From assembly GCF_002920915.1 (NCBI RefSeq), contig NZ_PQVF01000004.1:62001-126000 (forward strand): a stretch of DNA of 64,000 nt, written 5' to 3'. Below the pieces are notes generated by a model that saw nothing but the letters and a program-made list of their open reading frames with translations, made no database searches and was not told where the DNA came from. Each line of letters opens with the position of its first letter. Position 1 is the stretch's first letter. The DNA is from Solitalea longa. Its GTDB lineage: Bacteria; Bacteroidota; Bacteroidia; Sphingobacteriales; Sphingobacteriaceae. The position numbers and the translations under genes are program-made. This document shows positions 54,801 to 63,585 of the stretch, one piece after another.

Positions 54801-54998
54801 AGTGAACTATCAATATCATCTGTTAATCTTGGCTATGATTTTTATAGTTATTCGTTTGTTAAAAAGTTAAAATTATCAGCATTGAGAATGGGACTTAATC
54901 TAAACGATGTTTACCAAATCAGTACTGTTAAGGTAGAAAGAGGTACTTCGTATCCGTTTGCCCGTAACTGTTCATTAACGCTTAATGCCAGCTTCTAA
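51861..54998 (+). CDS. SusC/RagA-family TonB-linked outer-membrane protein
   Basis: 1045 residues. A long N-terminus precedes the signal peptide (FLALLLMASSINLMAQ). An N-terminal carboxypeptidase-like domain (INGTITDENNNPLIRVTVGEL, about 55-135) is followed by the plug with RIESVTILKDASAKALYGARAANGVIVI, the SusC hallmark, and a large barrel ending NCSLTLNASF with terminal Phe. No STN domain is present, so it does not directly signal to an anti-sigma factor. SusC pumps oligosaccharides or peptides across the outer membrane with TonB energy. The partner SusD follows 32 bases later. Confidence 0.95.
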   Translation: MKNCYEKVITKKYNPKACFRKKSFLALLLMASSINLMAQSEPQQAKEEKTAATATRKKIQINGTITDENNNPLIRVTVGELGTKNGTVTNEKGHFHLIVQDNAVVLITYLGMESQKLRMDGKTTFNIVMKESSTSIKEVVVTGIPFNRKAESFTGSYTKITAQELQSAGTQNIFQSLKNLEPSLNFIDNNATGSDPNKMPELQIRGASSFPDVNNEYATKPNQPLFIVDGFEMAIEKVADLPLPRIESVTILKDASAKALYGARAANGVIVIETVKPKGGALRISYNGTLGIEAPDFSSYNLTNSSEKLALERQLGAYNQKQPIEGLRFDSLYYANLKAVQNGVNTDWLAQPTQTGITNRHTINIEGGDEHWTTGFSLFSNGTQGAMKGSERNNLGGTLSIGYRQSKILFRNQLSLTKSNSTNSPYGDFSFYAQLNPYWRPYNDDGSVRKVLGLSPLYGQTVYNPMFNATLNGRSTSAYTDLTNNTQLEYAFTDHFKVVGRVGFTNTVNGSDEFIPGSNLKFIAFVGDNLYNRGSYDKTNGKSSSVNGDLNANYSNRWGRHLIFVNAAANIREDNSESYSYSATGFPNDKMDNIIFAKQYASSALKPTGSEATTRELGALGMINYSFDERYVADFSLRTSTSSQYGADNRWGMFWSAGAGWNVHKEKFFGDNQYINLLKLRGSMGNTGSQNFNAYQAMLLYNYFVDQSYQGMVGTYLNNLNNPGLKWQQRMDYNVGLDVDFMKRLSLRLDVYKGVTNNLLTDITTPPSLGFATYKANLGQLVNNGFEFRVNYKMFVNTANRQVLNVFVSGASNNNKITKISNSLQSLTNLQDTKSRTSNKPLVRFQEGQSLNSIWAVRSNGIDPATGKEIYVKLDGTLTDVWDPADKVVVGDNLPKMMGTAGANFAYKGLTIGVIGRYRVGGQTYNQTLVDKVENASLNNNVDARAYYDSWKQAGDNVLFRSIGTTQTTTLASSRFVQDLSELSISSVNLGYDFYSYSFVKKLKLSALRMGLNLNDVYQISTVKVERGTSYPFARNCSLTLNASF

Positions 54999-55030
54999 GG
55001 GATTTTTTATCAACCAAAAAAGAATTTGAA

Positions 55031-56488
55031 ATGAGAAATAAAATATTAGCAAGCTTACTGACACTGATCACATTGATTAGTACCACTTCTTGTGAAAAAT
55101 GGATGGATGTGGCCCCTGCTACAAAAATTAAATCAGAGGTGTTGTTGCAAAACGAGCAGGGATATAAAGATGCATTGATAGGTTGCTATACACTAATGAA
55201 AGGGCAGTCGATGTATGGCCGTGAACTTACTTTTGGTTTCATGGACGCCGCCATTTTGCAATATGATCTTGGCAACGTTACTTCATATAAAGATTTAAGT
55301 CTGAAACCACTAACCTATACCTCTACTGGTATTCGCACAATAGTGGATAATGCCTGGAAAAACATGTATAACGTGATCGCTAACGTAAATAACATCTTAG
55401 ATCATATTGATGCAGATAAGGCCAAATTTACAGGAGATAATTATCAGATCATTAAAGGTGAAGCATTGGCAATAAGAGCCTTCATTCATTTAGATCTGTT
55501 GCGCTTATTTGGTTCTACTGATTTAACCCAAACGGCAATTCCTTATGTTACTACCCTTGGCACCAACGTTACGCCACGTTCCAAAGGAGAGCAAGTAATG
55601 GAATTAATCTTGAAGGATTTGAATGATGCTGCTGACAATTTAAAAGTAGATCCTATTAAAATTGGTTTGAAACGTAATTCGGATATCTTCCTTGATAATC
55701 GTCACCAACACTTAAACTATTATGCCGTTAAGGCCATTATGGCCAGAGCCTATTTGTGGAAGAACGATAAAGAGAATGCCCTTATAAATGCAAAAGAGGT
55801 TATCGATATAGCTAACAAAACATTCCCTTGGATTCTACCGGCAAATATTACCGCCTCTTTAGAAAGAGACAGGGATTACACATTTTCAACAGAAAACCTT
55901 TTTGCGCTGAATGTATTTGATTTGAAAACAATTGGAAATACCTGGCTTTATACTGCTACTACTACAAGTCAACTCCAAAAGTCGGGTGCCGCGGCTGGTA
56001 CTTCTGGTTATACTCAAATGTTCGAAACCGCTAGTATAGGTGCCAATGATCTCCGTTTGTTGTACGTTACAAAGAAAGTAGGAACCTCAACCTATATCGT
56101 TAATAAATTTTATCAGCCCGACAACTTGAGGCCAGATTATGCAGCAATGATGCCTCTACTTCGTCGCTCGGAGATGAACTACATCGCTGCTGAATGTAAT
56201 ATTGGTATTGATAATCAGGCAGCTATTAATTACCTAAATGAAGTAAGAGGTAACAGAGGTATTGTTGTGCCACTTAGTTCTTCATTAACCGATGATCAAA
56301 TTCGGACAGAAATTTTGAAGGAGTACAGAAAAGAGTTTCAGGGAGAAGGCCAGCTATTTGCCTACTGTAAAAGAACCAAACAAACCATTATTCCAGGAAC
56401 TCCATCTGGAGGATACATTGGTACTCCAATAACTGAAGTTCAAATGATACTTCCATTGCCTGATAGCGAAGTAGAATTCGGCAGATAG
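55031..56488 (+). CDS. SusD/RagB-family surface lipoprotein
   Basis: 485 residues with a lipobox (LISTTSCEKW). The SusD-like fold shows an N-terminal helical TPR core starting GYKDALIGCYTLMKG and NNILDHIDADKA, plus ALAIRAFIHLDLLRLFG and NYYAVKAIMARAYLWKNDKENAL, with the C-terminal MNYIAAECNIGIDNQAAINYLNEVRG and EILKEYRKEFQGEGQ. It forms the hinged lid over SusC and binds the substrate. Together they suggest a nutrient uptake pair; the substrate cannot be read from it, but neighbours suggest peptides. Confidence 0.94.
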   Translation: MRNKILASLLTLITLISTTSCEKWMDVAPATKIKSEVLLQNEQGYKDALIGCYTLMKGQSMYGRELTFGFMDAAILQYDLGNVTSYKDLSLKPLTYTSTGIRTIVDNAWKNMYNVIANVNNILDHIDADKAKFTGDNYQIIKGEALAIRAFIHLDLLRLFGSTDLTQTAIPYVTTLGTNVTPRSKGEQVMELILKDLNDAADNLKVDPIKIGLKRNSDIFLDNRHQHLNYYAVKAIMARAYLWKNDKENALINAKEVIDIANKTFPWILPANITASLERDRDYTFSTENLFALNVFDLKTIGNTWLYTATTTSQLQKSGAAAGTSGYTQMFETASIGANDLRLLYVTKKVGTSTYIVNKFYQPDNLRPDYAAMMPLLRRSEMNYIAAECNIGIDNQAAINYLNEVRGNRGIVVPLSSSLTDDQIRTEILKEYRKEFQGEGQLFAYCKRTKQTIIPGTPSGGYIGTPITEVQMILPLPDSEVEFGR

Positions 56489-56531
56489 AGAGGTTTAATT
56501 CATATTGTAAAACGTTAAAAAAATTATAAAA

Positions 56532-57269
56532 ATGAAAGCAATAGTTAAAGCATGTTCTTTAGTTCTTTCATTGGGCTTTCTTTTAAGTGCCTGTTCTGAA
56601 ATGGATATTCCAGGCTACGAGAATGATCCCAGAATGTTTTTTCAAATTCCTGGAATTGGAAATACTTTACGCGATTCAATTATTTATTCATTCCCGGCAC
56701 ATCCAACCATTACAGAGGCTGATACCCTTTGGTTTGATGCATGTATTATGGGCAATGCTGCTCCCGTTGATCGTGAAATTGGAATTAAAATAAACACCGA
56801 AAAAACCACCGCTGTTGAAGGAGTTAACTTTAAGTTTCCGAGTAAGATAATGCCTGCCAACGCTTTTAAAGCGCGTATTCCAATTGTGATCTATAGATCC
56901 GGATTAAAAGACAAATCGGTTCGTCTGCAAATAGAAGTGCAAGAAAGTAAAGACTTCAAAATTGGTTATAACAGATATAATTCTGCGGTTTTTATTTGGG
57001 GTGATAAATATTTGAAACCGGATATCTGGGATATTTCGGAATATGTTAAGGCATTTGGTACATTTTCAGAGAAAAAGTATGCCTTCATTTTGGAATCATG
57101 TAAACTAACTGAACTTCCTGATCCTAATGATAAACCAGCATTGCAGTATTATAATGCATTGGTAAGAAACGCTCTAATAGAGTATAACGCCTCTCATCCT
57201 GCATTAACCGATGAAAATGGAGCAGTAATAATAATAAATCAATATTCTGCCGCCGGAGGTGTTGGTTAA
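56532..57269 (+). CDS. DUF4843 surface lipoprotein
   Basis: 245 residues with a lipobox (SLGFLLSACSEM). It has the DUF4843 outline: a beta-rich domain (FPAHPTITEADTLWFDACIMG, AVEGVNFKFPSKIMPANAF) followed by a short C-terminal helical part (KPALQYYNALVRNALIEYNASHP). DUF4843 proteins occur right after SusD in many Bacteroidota loci, where they may help bind substrate. It is 43 bases after susD, in the same operon. Confidence 0.85.
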   Translation: MKAIVKACSLVLSLGFLLSACSEMDIPGYENDPRMFFQIPGIGNTLRDSIIYSFPAHPTITEADTLWFDACIMGNAAPVDREIGIKINTEKTTAVEGVNFKFPSKIMPANAFKARIPIVIYRSGLKDKSVRLQIEVQESKDFKIGYNRYNSAVFIWGDKYLKPDIWDISEYVKAFGTFSEKKYAFILESCKLTELPDPNDKPALQYYNALVRNALIEYNASHPALTDENGAVIIINQYSAAGGVG

Positions 57270-57318
57270 CAGTTATTAGAGATCGACAAAAGTTAATTTT
57301 TACTAAAAAGGAAATTAC

Positions 57319-58860
57319 ATGAAAAGAAAATATTGTTTCGCAGCTTTAATGGCCCTTTCATTATTCTGGGCAGGTTGCGCAAAAGATGAGGGAAATTATA
57401 CCTATAAAAATTTAAGCACTTATTTTGTTGATACGGCAGGTATGCCAAAATCGTATCTGGCTAAACAAAATGATGTGGTAAATATAAATCTGAATAACGT
57501 AGAAGGTGCTTCAACAGATTTATCGTACGAATGGAAGCTGGTGACGCAGAGTTACGCGGCCGATCCAAATACCGGCACTTATGTTAATAAAACATTGGCA
57601 ACTACAAAAGATCTTTCTTTTAAGGTAGTGGATGTGCCGGGAGAGTATTATTTGGTTCTGTATACTAAAGATAATTCAAACGGAGGAATCACTCAAACCA
57701 TTAAAAAAGCCTTGACTATCAGCGGTTATGCTTCGCCGGGATTGATGGTGGTACACGGATCAAATAATGAAAGTGACATAAGTATTCTTGTAAACAGTAA
57801 ACTGTATAGTGCATATACCCAGGCCGATAAAATTCAGTCAAATGTTTTCTCTGAGATCAATGGAACTAAAATACCTGGTGACGGCGCAGGGGTTACTCAT
57901 ATGGTACAAGGTTGGGTAAGTGTGTTCACCAATAACAACAGTGGCGGATATCGTTTAAATCTGAACGACTTGCGCATAATGAATACTTACCCTAACATGT
58001 TCGTTATGCCTATGGCTTCTGGTGATGTGCAATTTCAGGCCTATGATAGCTGGAGTTATAACGAGCTAATGATAAATAAGGGGGATCTCTATTTTATGTC
58101 GCAGGCACAGGTTAATATTTTCAATAAATATGGCTATAAGTGCTACGGTCAGGATTATGTAGCGGCTCCATTTATCGCCGCAACGGATGGCGGTAAATCC
58201 CCTTTTGTTTTTTACGGTGTGATCTACGATGCCAAGAACAGACGCTTCCTTTACATTGATTATAACCATGATATAAAATTGTTTAAATCCCTGCCTGCAA
58301 ATGGAGCCGGGAAATTTGACATGAGTAATGTAGGTAAGGACATGGTATATGCAGAAATGGGACTAGGAACCACTACACCGAAATGGTATTGCGTAATGCA
58401 GAGCCCGAATAATCCTGCAACCAGACAATTATACGTATGTCAGTTTAACGTAGCAGACGATGGTAACAGAGGTGTTGATCTAATCGATATCAGTGCAGCT
58501 ACTGATTTAGCTAATTCGAAATATTTTGCATTCGGAAGCAAGGCTAATATTATGTACCATGCTACCGATACAAAGATCTATCAGAACAATTATGCTAGTG
58601 ATAAAAAATCGAATTTATTATTAGATATTTCTGGTTCTTATCCGGGAAGTGTGATTACATCAATGAAAATATTCAAATACACTTCGTCTCCTGTTCATCC
58701 AAACGATGGCAAGCTTTTATATGTTGCCCTTTACAATGCAACAACTAATGAAAGTACGCTTTTACAAATTAACGTAAGTGAAATAAACGGTTCATTTGGC
58801 ACTATAACTCCTTATTTGTTTAGTGGTAAAATTTCGGCGATGAGCTATAAAGCAAAATAA
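57319..58860 (+). CDS. PKD-like family surface lipoprotein
   Basis: 513 residues with a lipobox (LFWAGCAKDEG). An Ig/PKD-like domain (about 35-130, with LSYEWKLVTQSY and VVDVPGEYYLVLYTKDNSNG) is followed by a seven-bladed-like beta region (SGYASPGLMVVHGSNNESDI, FLYIDYNHDIKLFKSL). This PKD-like lipoprotein is a usual fourth partner after SusC, SusD and DUF4843 and is probably a surface binding protein for the same substrate. It ends the first operon segment, before a strong hairpin. Confidence 0.85.
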   Translation: MKRKYCFAALMALSLFWAGCAKDEGNYTYKNLSTYFVDTAGMPKSYLAKQNDVVNINLNNVEGASTDLSYEWKLVTQSYAADPNTGTYVNKTLATTKDLSFKVVDVPGEYYLVLYTKDNSNGGITQTIKKALTISGYASPGLMVVHGSNNESDISILVNSKLYSAYTQADKIQSNVFSEINGTKIPGDGAGVTHMVQGWVSVFTNNNSGGYRLNLNDLRIMNTYPNMFVMPMASGDVQFQAYDSWSYNELMINKGDLYFMSQAQVNIFNKYGYKCYGQDYVAAPFIAATDGGKSPFVFYGVIYDAKNRRFLYIDYNHDIKLFKSLPANGAGKFDMSNVGKDMVYAEMGLGTTTPKWYCVMQSPNNPATRQLYVCQFNVADDGNRGVDLIDISAATDLANSKYFAFGSKANIMYHATDTKIYQNNYASDKKSNLLLDISGSYPGSVITSMKIFKYTSSPVHPNDGKLLYVALYNATTNESTLLQINVSEINGSFGTITPYLFSGKISAMSYKAK

Positions 58861-58879
58861 TTTTATTCATTTTTTGAGG

Positions 58880-58915
58880 GGAATTCACCGCTGCTAAGGC
58901 GGTGAGTTCCATTTT
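58880..58915 (+). terminator. Hairpin terminator after the PKD-like gene
   Basis: 12-bp stem ggaattcaccgc / gcggtgagttcc with one mismatch and a 7-base loop, then atttttaa. May act as terminator or partial attenuator in the locus. Confidence 0.75.
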
Positions 58916-58947
58916 TAACCTATCAATTAAACCAAAGATTTAAAGAA

Positions 58948-60087
58948 ATGAATTTGAATAGACTTAAGTGGGTCTTGGTGTTAACAGTCTCCCTTTTGCA
59001 GTTGCAAAGTGTTGCCGGTGATAAGTCTTTAAGTGTGCAGGAAGATAGAATTAGTGGTTTAGAGAAAGAGTCAAAAAAAGTTGAGCTATCCAATTACCCT
59101 AAGCCAACCTCCTTACAGGAAATCTCTGACCTGTTAACGAATGCAATAAAATCACTTACAAAAACTATTTATTTTGACGCATCTGCTATGAAAATGACAG
59201 ATAGTCAGCTAAAGATGACCGTTCTAAATGCATATTATAATGCATTGAATAAGGATAATTCTTTGAAACACACTTATAAGGTGGTGCCCACTCGTAAACC
59301 AGGAACAAAGATCATGGTATGTGAGATTAAATACATGCCTTATAAGCTGGGTATCAACCCAAAAACAATACCAGCGGGTACTAAAAAGATCAATAGTTAT
59401 AACGATCTCCTATCTGCAACATTAAACTCCCCTTCCGGGAAGAATATTCCGATCGCTATAACCAACAAAGATCTTGATTTTACTACTATGCAGTTAATAT
59501 TAGGATCCAATTGTGGCTACGGATATTTTGTTTATACGTTTAATGCCGAGGCAACCACCATTAACTGTACTCCTGCCCCTAAAGGCTTACCCGGAGCGCC
59601 AACAAGCGTAAGTGACTGTATATTAAAGATCAATACTGTTAAAGATTCGGTTACAGCGATCTTAACTCGTATTATAACTCCTGAAATGACCAATGATCAA
59701 AAATTGACCTCGATTTACAATTATGTAACTCGAACTTCATACGATTTCAATTATAATACTCCCAAGTTGCCTTTTGATTCACAAACGGCTTATGGTGTTT
59801 TTGTAAATAGAAAAGCTGTATGCGGTGGATATTCATGGGCCTTTAATTTGTTGGCAAATGCCGCAGGAATTAAATGTTATAATGTGGGTGGAAAGGGTGA
59901 CAATGTTACTCATGCCTGGAGTATGGCCAACTATAATGGCGAGTATTATTACTTTGATAGTACCTGGGACCGTGGCTTAAACCAACACCCCTATAGATAT
60001 TTCGGCCAAACAGAATCCTATTTCCAATCAAAAAGACATGTTTGGAATAACTCAATGATCAATGCTTTGGTGGCTGAGAATCAATAA
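58948..60087 (+). CDS. Exported transglutaminase-like protein
   Basis: 379 residues with a signal peptide (VLVLTVSLLQLQSVAG). The transglutaminase/protease-like core holds Cys292 (KAVCGGYSWAF), His322 (VTHAWSMANYN) and Asp337 (YYYFDSTWD), the catalytic triad in the right order. The N-terminal half is not recognised. Members can act as peptidases, amidases or cross-linking enzymes. In this locus a peptide-processing role is likely; that is inference from neighbours. Confidence 0.85.
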   Translation: MNLNRLKWVLVLTVSLLQLQSVAGDKSLSVQEDRISGLEKESKKVELSNYPKPTSLQEISDLLTNAIKSLTKTIYFDASAMKMTDSQLKMTVLNAYYNALNKDNSLKHTYKVVPTRKPGTKIMVCEIKYMPYKLGINPKTIPAGTKKINSYNDLLSATLNSPSGKNIPIAITNKDLDFTTMQLILGSNCGYGYFVYTFNAEATTINCTPAPKGLPGAPTSVSDCILKINTVKDSVTAILTRIITPEMTNDQKLTSIYNYVTRTSYDFNYNTPKLPFDSQTAYGVFVNRKAVCGGYSWAFNLLANAAGIKCYNVGGKGDNVTHAWSMANYNGEYYYFDSTWDRGLNQHPYRYFGQTESYFQSKRHVWNNSMINALVAENQ

Positions 60088-60103
60088 ACGCTTTGTTAAT
60101 CAA

Positions 60104-60137
60104 TAGAGTATAGAAATCTTTTACGGTTTATACTCTA
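60104..60137 (+). terminator. Hairpin after the transglutaminase-like gene
   Basis: 9-bp perfect stem tagagtata / tatactcta with a 16-base loop, followed by AT-rich sequence. A weak terminator. Confidence 0.5.
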
Positions 60138-60167
60138 ATTTAATTTGACCTTTTACAATAAGTATAG

Positions 60168-61283
60168 ATGAAAACGAATAACCTAAAGTGTTACATCACA
60201 ACGCTTGGTATTTCCCTTTTGAGTTTGCAAGGTTTTGCACAAAGCAAAGATTGTATAGTTAGTGGAAAAATCAACGGAATAGATAAAACATCAAAAATAA
60301 CTGTCGGTCGCGATCACGGCGATCATGGGGGCCGAGAGATCTTAAAGCAGTCAACAATAGATGCGAATGGAAATTTCTCATTTACAATTCCGGCTCAATT
60401 AGCTAATGAAGTATATGATTTTCAAATTGAAGGAATTCGATCAGCTTTTAATTTCGTGGCAGAAAAAGGCCACATTGAGATTACTGGTGATAAAAACAAA
60501 CTTTACGCTTGTGAAATAAAGGGAACTCCTCAAAACGAACATTGGAATAACTATCAGAAATTCTCCCTGGCACAAACCATGAAGAGTAATCAGGTGATGA
60601 TGAATAGCCAGCAATATTCTAAAGAAGAAAAAGTGGCTTTTTTCAAGAAAGCGGAAGCCGAAAAAAAAGCTTACACCGATTCGTTGATCAAGAATTACCC
60701 GAATTCTATTGTTTCATTGTACCTGGCTAAGGGTCCTTTAATGATGATGAAGTATGATCAGATTGATGCTGTTCTAAAAAACTTCAACCCCTACTTTTCT
60801 AAGCACCCCTATTACCTTGCCATGAAGCAGCGCGCGGATATCATTCGCAAAACGGCTCCCGGTGCAATTGCTCCTGATTTTACTGTGTTTGAGAAAGATG
60901 GAAAATCGAAGATCACACTCTCTTCTTTCCGTGGAAAATATGTAATGCTCGACTTCTGGGCCTCTTGGTGTGTTCCTTGTCGTGCTGAAAATGTGCACAC
61001 AAAAGAGATGTATGAGAAATATCATGCTAAAGGTTTAGAGGTAATTTCCTTCTCATTAGATCATGAACTCGACAAATGGCAAGAAGCCTTAACGAAAGAT
61101 GGTTTGATATGGAACAATGCTTCTGATCTGATAGGTGGCTTAAAATCACCTGTAGCTAAAAAATACGGTATCGATGGTATTCCTGCTATTTGGATCATTG
61201 ATCCTAACGGGAAGATCATTACCGAAGGTGTAAGAGGCGAAGAGTTGAATAAAGTACTGGAATCGATCTTTAATAAAGGATAG
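60168..61283 (+). CDS. TlpA-like thiol:disulfide oxidoreductase with N-terminal DUF4369-like domain
   Basis: 371 residues with a signal peptide (LGISLLSLQGFAQ). The N-terminal DUF4369-like beta domain (CIVSGKINGIDKTSKITVGR) is followed by a helical linker and the thioredoxin fold (from about 240), with active site Cys268-Val-Pro-Cys271 in DFWASWCVPCRAEN. IDGIPAIWIIDP is the cis-Pro loop. These periplasmic proteins reduce or shuffle disulfides. In a peptide locus it may open disulfide-bonded substrates or keep partner proteins reduced. Confidence 0.92.
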   Translation: MKTNNLKCYITTLGISLLSLQGFAQSKDCIVSGKINGIDKTSKITVGRDHGDHGGREILKQSTIDANGNFSFTIPAQLANEVYDFQIEGIRSAFNFVAEKGHIEITGDKNKLYACEIKGTPQNEHWNNYQKFSLAQTMKSNQVMMNSQQYSKEEKVAFFKKAEAEKKAYTDSLIKNYPNSIVSLYLAKGPLMMMKYDQIDAVLKNFNPYFSKHPYYLAMKQRADIIRKTAPGAIAPDFTVFEKDGKSKITLSSFRGKYVMLDFWASWCVPCRAENVHTKEMYEKYHAKGLEVISFSLDHELDKWQEALTKDGLIWNNASDLIGGLKSPVAKKYGIDGIPAIWIIDPNGKIITEGVRGEELNKVLESIFNKG

Positions 61284-61312
61284 TTTCATTTGGAGATTAT
61301 CAAGTCATAAAC

Positions 61313-61349
61313 GGCCCCTCTGACCATAGCTGAAGCAGGGGCCTTTTTT
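61313..61349 (+). terminator. Terminator between TlpA-like and S46 peptidase genes
   Basis: 7-bp GC-rich stem ggcccct / aggggcc with a 17-base loop and six T. It ends only about 24 bases before the next ATG, so some readthrough must serve the peptidase gene unless it has its own unseen promoter. Confidence 0.85.
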
Positions 61350-61373
61350 CAACCAATCAATAGAAAAACTGAA

Positions 61374-63512
61374 ATGTATAAGAAAACCATTATAAGATGG
61401 TCATTGCTGATTGCTTTTTTATTGTCGTTCACTGCCCAGGTACGTGCAGATGAAGGCATGTGGCTACTGGCCTTGTTAAAAAAGAACAATGCTGACGAGA
61501 TGAAAGCAATGGGGCTGAACATTCCCATAGAAAAAATTACCGGCGATGACGGTGCTTTAAGCGAATCGGTAATTGGATTTGGTTCAGGATGTACCGGTTC
61601 TATCATTTCAGGTTCAGGTTTAATACTTACCAACTATCACTGTTCCTACAGTGCTATTCAACAGTACGTTACACCTACAAATGACATTTTTCAAAATGGT
61701 TTTTGGGCCAATACTACAGAACAGGAGCTTCCTGTTCATGATTTAACCATTACCATCAATAAAAAGATACTTGATATCACAGCCGAAATTAAAGGTGCTA
61801 GCGACGGCAATTTTAAGGATGCAATGGATGCTGTTTCGAAAAAATATCAGCAAAAGTATCCTAAGTATAAGGTCCTTATTAAGTCGTACAAAAACAACAG
61901 CCTATTTGTATTATTTCTTCAGCTGCAATACAAAGATGTACGTTTTGTAGGGGTAGCACCTAAAAATGTTGCCAAGTTTGGTGGCGAAACTGATAACTGG
62001 ATGTGGCCTCGCCATAGTGCCGATTTTGCGTTCTTTAGGGTATATGCAGATAAAAATGGAGCGCCGGCGGCTTATTCAAAAAACAATGTGCCATTGGCGG
62101 TTAAAAACTACTTACGTATTTCTACCGAAGGTTATAAAAAAAGTGATTTTGCCATGTCAATGGGTTATCCTGCCATGTCCGATCGTAATGCTACTTCTTC
62201 AGAAATCTGGGATAAAACGCAGGTGGTTAATTCGGCAATGATAGCCGCCCGTAAGCTTCGTCAATCAATTCTGGAAGAAGAAATGGATAAAAGTCCGCTC
62301 GTTAAGCAATTATATGCTGAAAAATATGCCACCTCAGCCAACTATTATAAGAATGCTGTAGGTATGAATTTTTGGGTGGATAAATTAACTATCATCTCAC
62401 GCAAAGAAAGCTATGAAAAGGAATGGATGAAATGGGCGACCCAAGACGAAAGCAAGAAAAACCTTTATGCCACTTTATTGCAGGATTTGAAAAGTGGAAC
62501 AGAAGCAAATGCGCAATATAAAAAGGCGCTTAACTATTATGTAGAAGGCTTTGGGTCATGTGAAATGATTCAGTTTCTTTCAGCCTTTGCGAATTCATAT
62601 ACAAATTATGTTACGAGTTTAAAAACGAGGCCAACTCTTCAAAACGACTTATCAAGCACAGCCAGAGGATATTATAAAAATTTCAATGCAGAAATTGACA
62701 AGAGGGTAACCAAGGCAATGCTTAAGCTTATGGCTGATAGTATTCCTGAGCAATTATTGCCTGAGATTTTTTCTTCGAAGAACCTTCATTCTTCTGCAGC
62801 GATTGATCAGTATGTTGATGAGCTGTTCCAAAGTTCAGTTTTTGCGAATGCGGATAAACTTCAGAATTGGTTAAAGAACCCATCGACACCGATTGAAAAT
62901 GACCCTGCGGTGTTATTAAACGAATCGATAGAGAAAAAGCGTAGAGAACTCTTCAAAATAAACTCTTCTAATTCAAACAAACTATACAGATACGCTTCTG
63001 CCTACTCAAACAGCCTGGATGATTTTAAAGGTGGCCGATTTTATCCGGATGCAGATAGAACCATCCGTCTTTCATATGGAACTGTTACAGACCTGCAAGT
63101 GGACGGTAAGACTATCCCCTATCAAACCATGTTTAGTGGGTTGATCGCCAAAGCTGCCGATACAACAATTAAAGATTATCAACTCAATTCAAAACTGAAG
63201 ACGATTTGGCATAACAAAGAGTTTGGGAAGTATGGAGTAAACAGCGACATACCGACTTGCTTTGTGACCAACGGAGATGTTACCGGTGGTAATTCCGGCA
63301 GCCCGATGATGAATGCCAATGGAGAAATTATCGGACTGGTATTCGACTGTAACTGGGAATCAATGACAAGGGAGTTCAATTTCGAAAAAGACCTACACAA
63401 AGTAATCTGCGTAGACATTCGCTATTTACTCTTTATTACAGAGAAGTTTTCTGGTTCAAATAGAATAATCGCTGAAATTGAGAAGGCCAATCAAACTAGC
63501 AACCTAAATTAA
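61374..63512 (+). CDS. S46 family dipeptidyl-peptidase (DPP7/DPP11 type)
   Basis: 712 residues with a signal peptide. It removes dipeptides from peptide N-termini in the periplasm. The chymotrypsin-fold triad is His89 (ILTNYHCSYSAIQ), Asp217 (WPRHSADFAFF; assigned by position) and Ser641 (GGNSGSPMM). DEGMWLLALL at the mature start and the helical insert (about 280-600) are S46-typical. The P1 specificity position is 18 residues after the serine: Gly in DPP7-type, Arg in DPP11-type, and here Cys659 (GLVFDCNWES). So its specificity cannot be assigned by that rule. Confidence 0.95.
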   Translation: MYKKTIIRWSLLIAFLLSFTAQVRADEGMWLLALLKKNNADEMKAMGLNIPIEKITGDDGALSESVIGFGSGCTGSIISGSGLILTNYHCSYSAIQQYVTPTNDIFQNGFWANTTEQELPVHDLTITINKKILDITAEIKGASDGNFKDAMDAVSKKYQQKYPKYKVLIKSYKNNSLFVLFLQLQYKDVRFVGVAPKNVAKFGGETDNWMWPRHSADFAFFRVYADKNGAPAAYSKNNVPLAVKNYLRISTEGYKKSDFAMSMGYPAMSDRNATSSEIWDKTQVVNSAMIAARKLRQSILEEEMDKSPLVKQLYAEKYATSANYYKNAVGMNFWVDKLTIISRKESYEKEWMKWATQDESKKNLYATLLQDLKSGTEANAQYKKALNYYVEGFGSCEMIQFLSAFANSYTNYVTSLKTRPTLQNDLSSTARGYYKNFNAEIDKRVTKAMLKLMADSIPEQLLPEIFSSKNLHSSAAIDQYVDELFQSSVFANADKLQNWLKNPSTPIENDPAVLLNESIEKKRRELFKINSSNSNKLYRYASAYSNSLDDFKGGRFYPDADRTIRLSYGTVTDLQVDGKTIPYQTMFSGLIAKAADTTIKDYQLNSKLKTIWHNKEFGKYGVNSDIPTCFVTNGDVTGGNSGSPMMNANGEIIGLVFDCNWESMTREFNFEKDLHKVICVDIRYLLFITEKFSGSNRIIAEIEKANQTSNLN

Positions 63513-63522
63513 TCAATAAAGG

Positions 63523-63558
63523 TGAGGCTGCTTCTCAGGAAACTGGTAAACAGCCTCA
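63523..63558 (+). terminator. Terminator after the S46 peptidase gene
   Basis: 8-bp stem tgaggctg / cagcctca with a 20-base loop, followed by ttgattttt. It lies 11 bases past the peptidase stop and 28 bases before the next start. Confidence 0.7.
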
Positions 63559-63585
63559 TTGATTTTTCAGTATTGAATTATAGCA

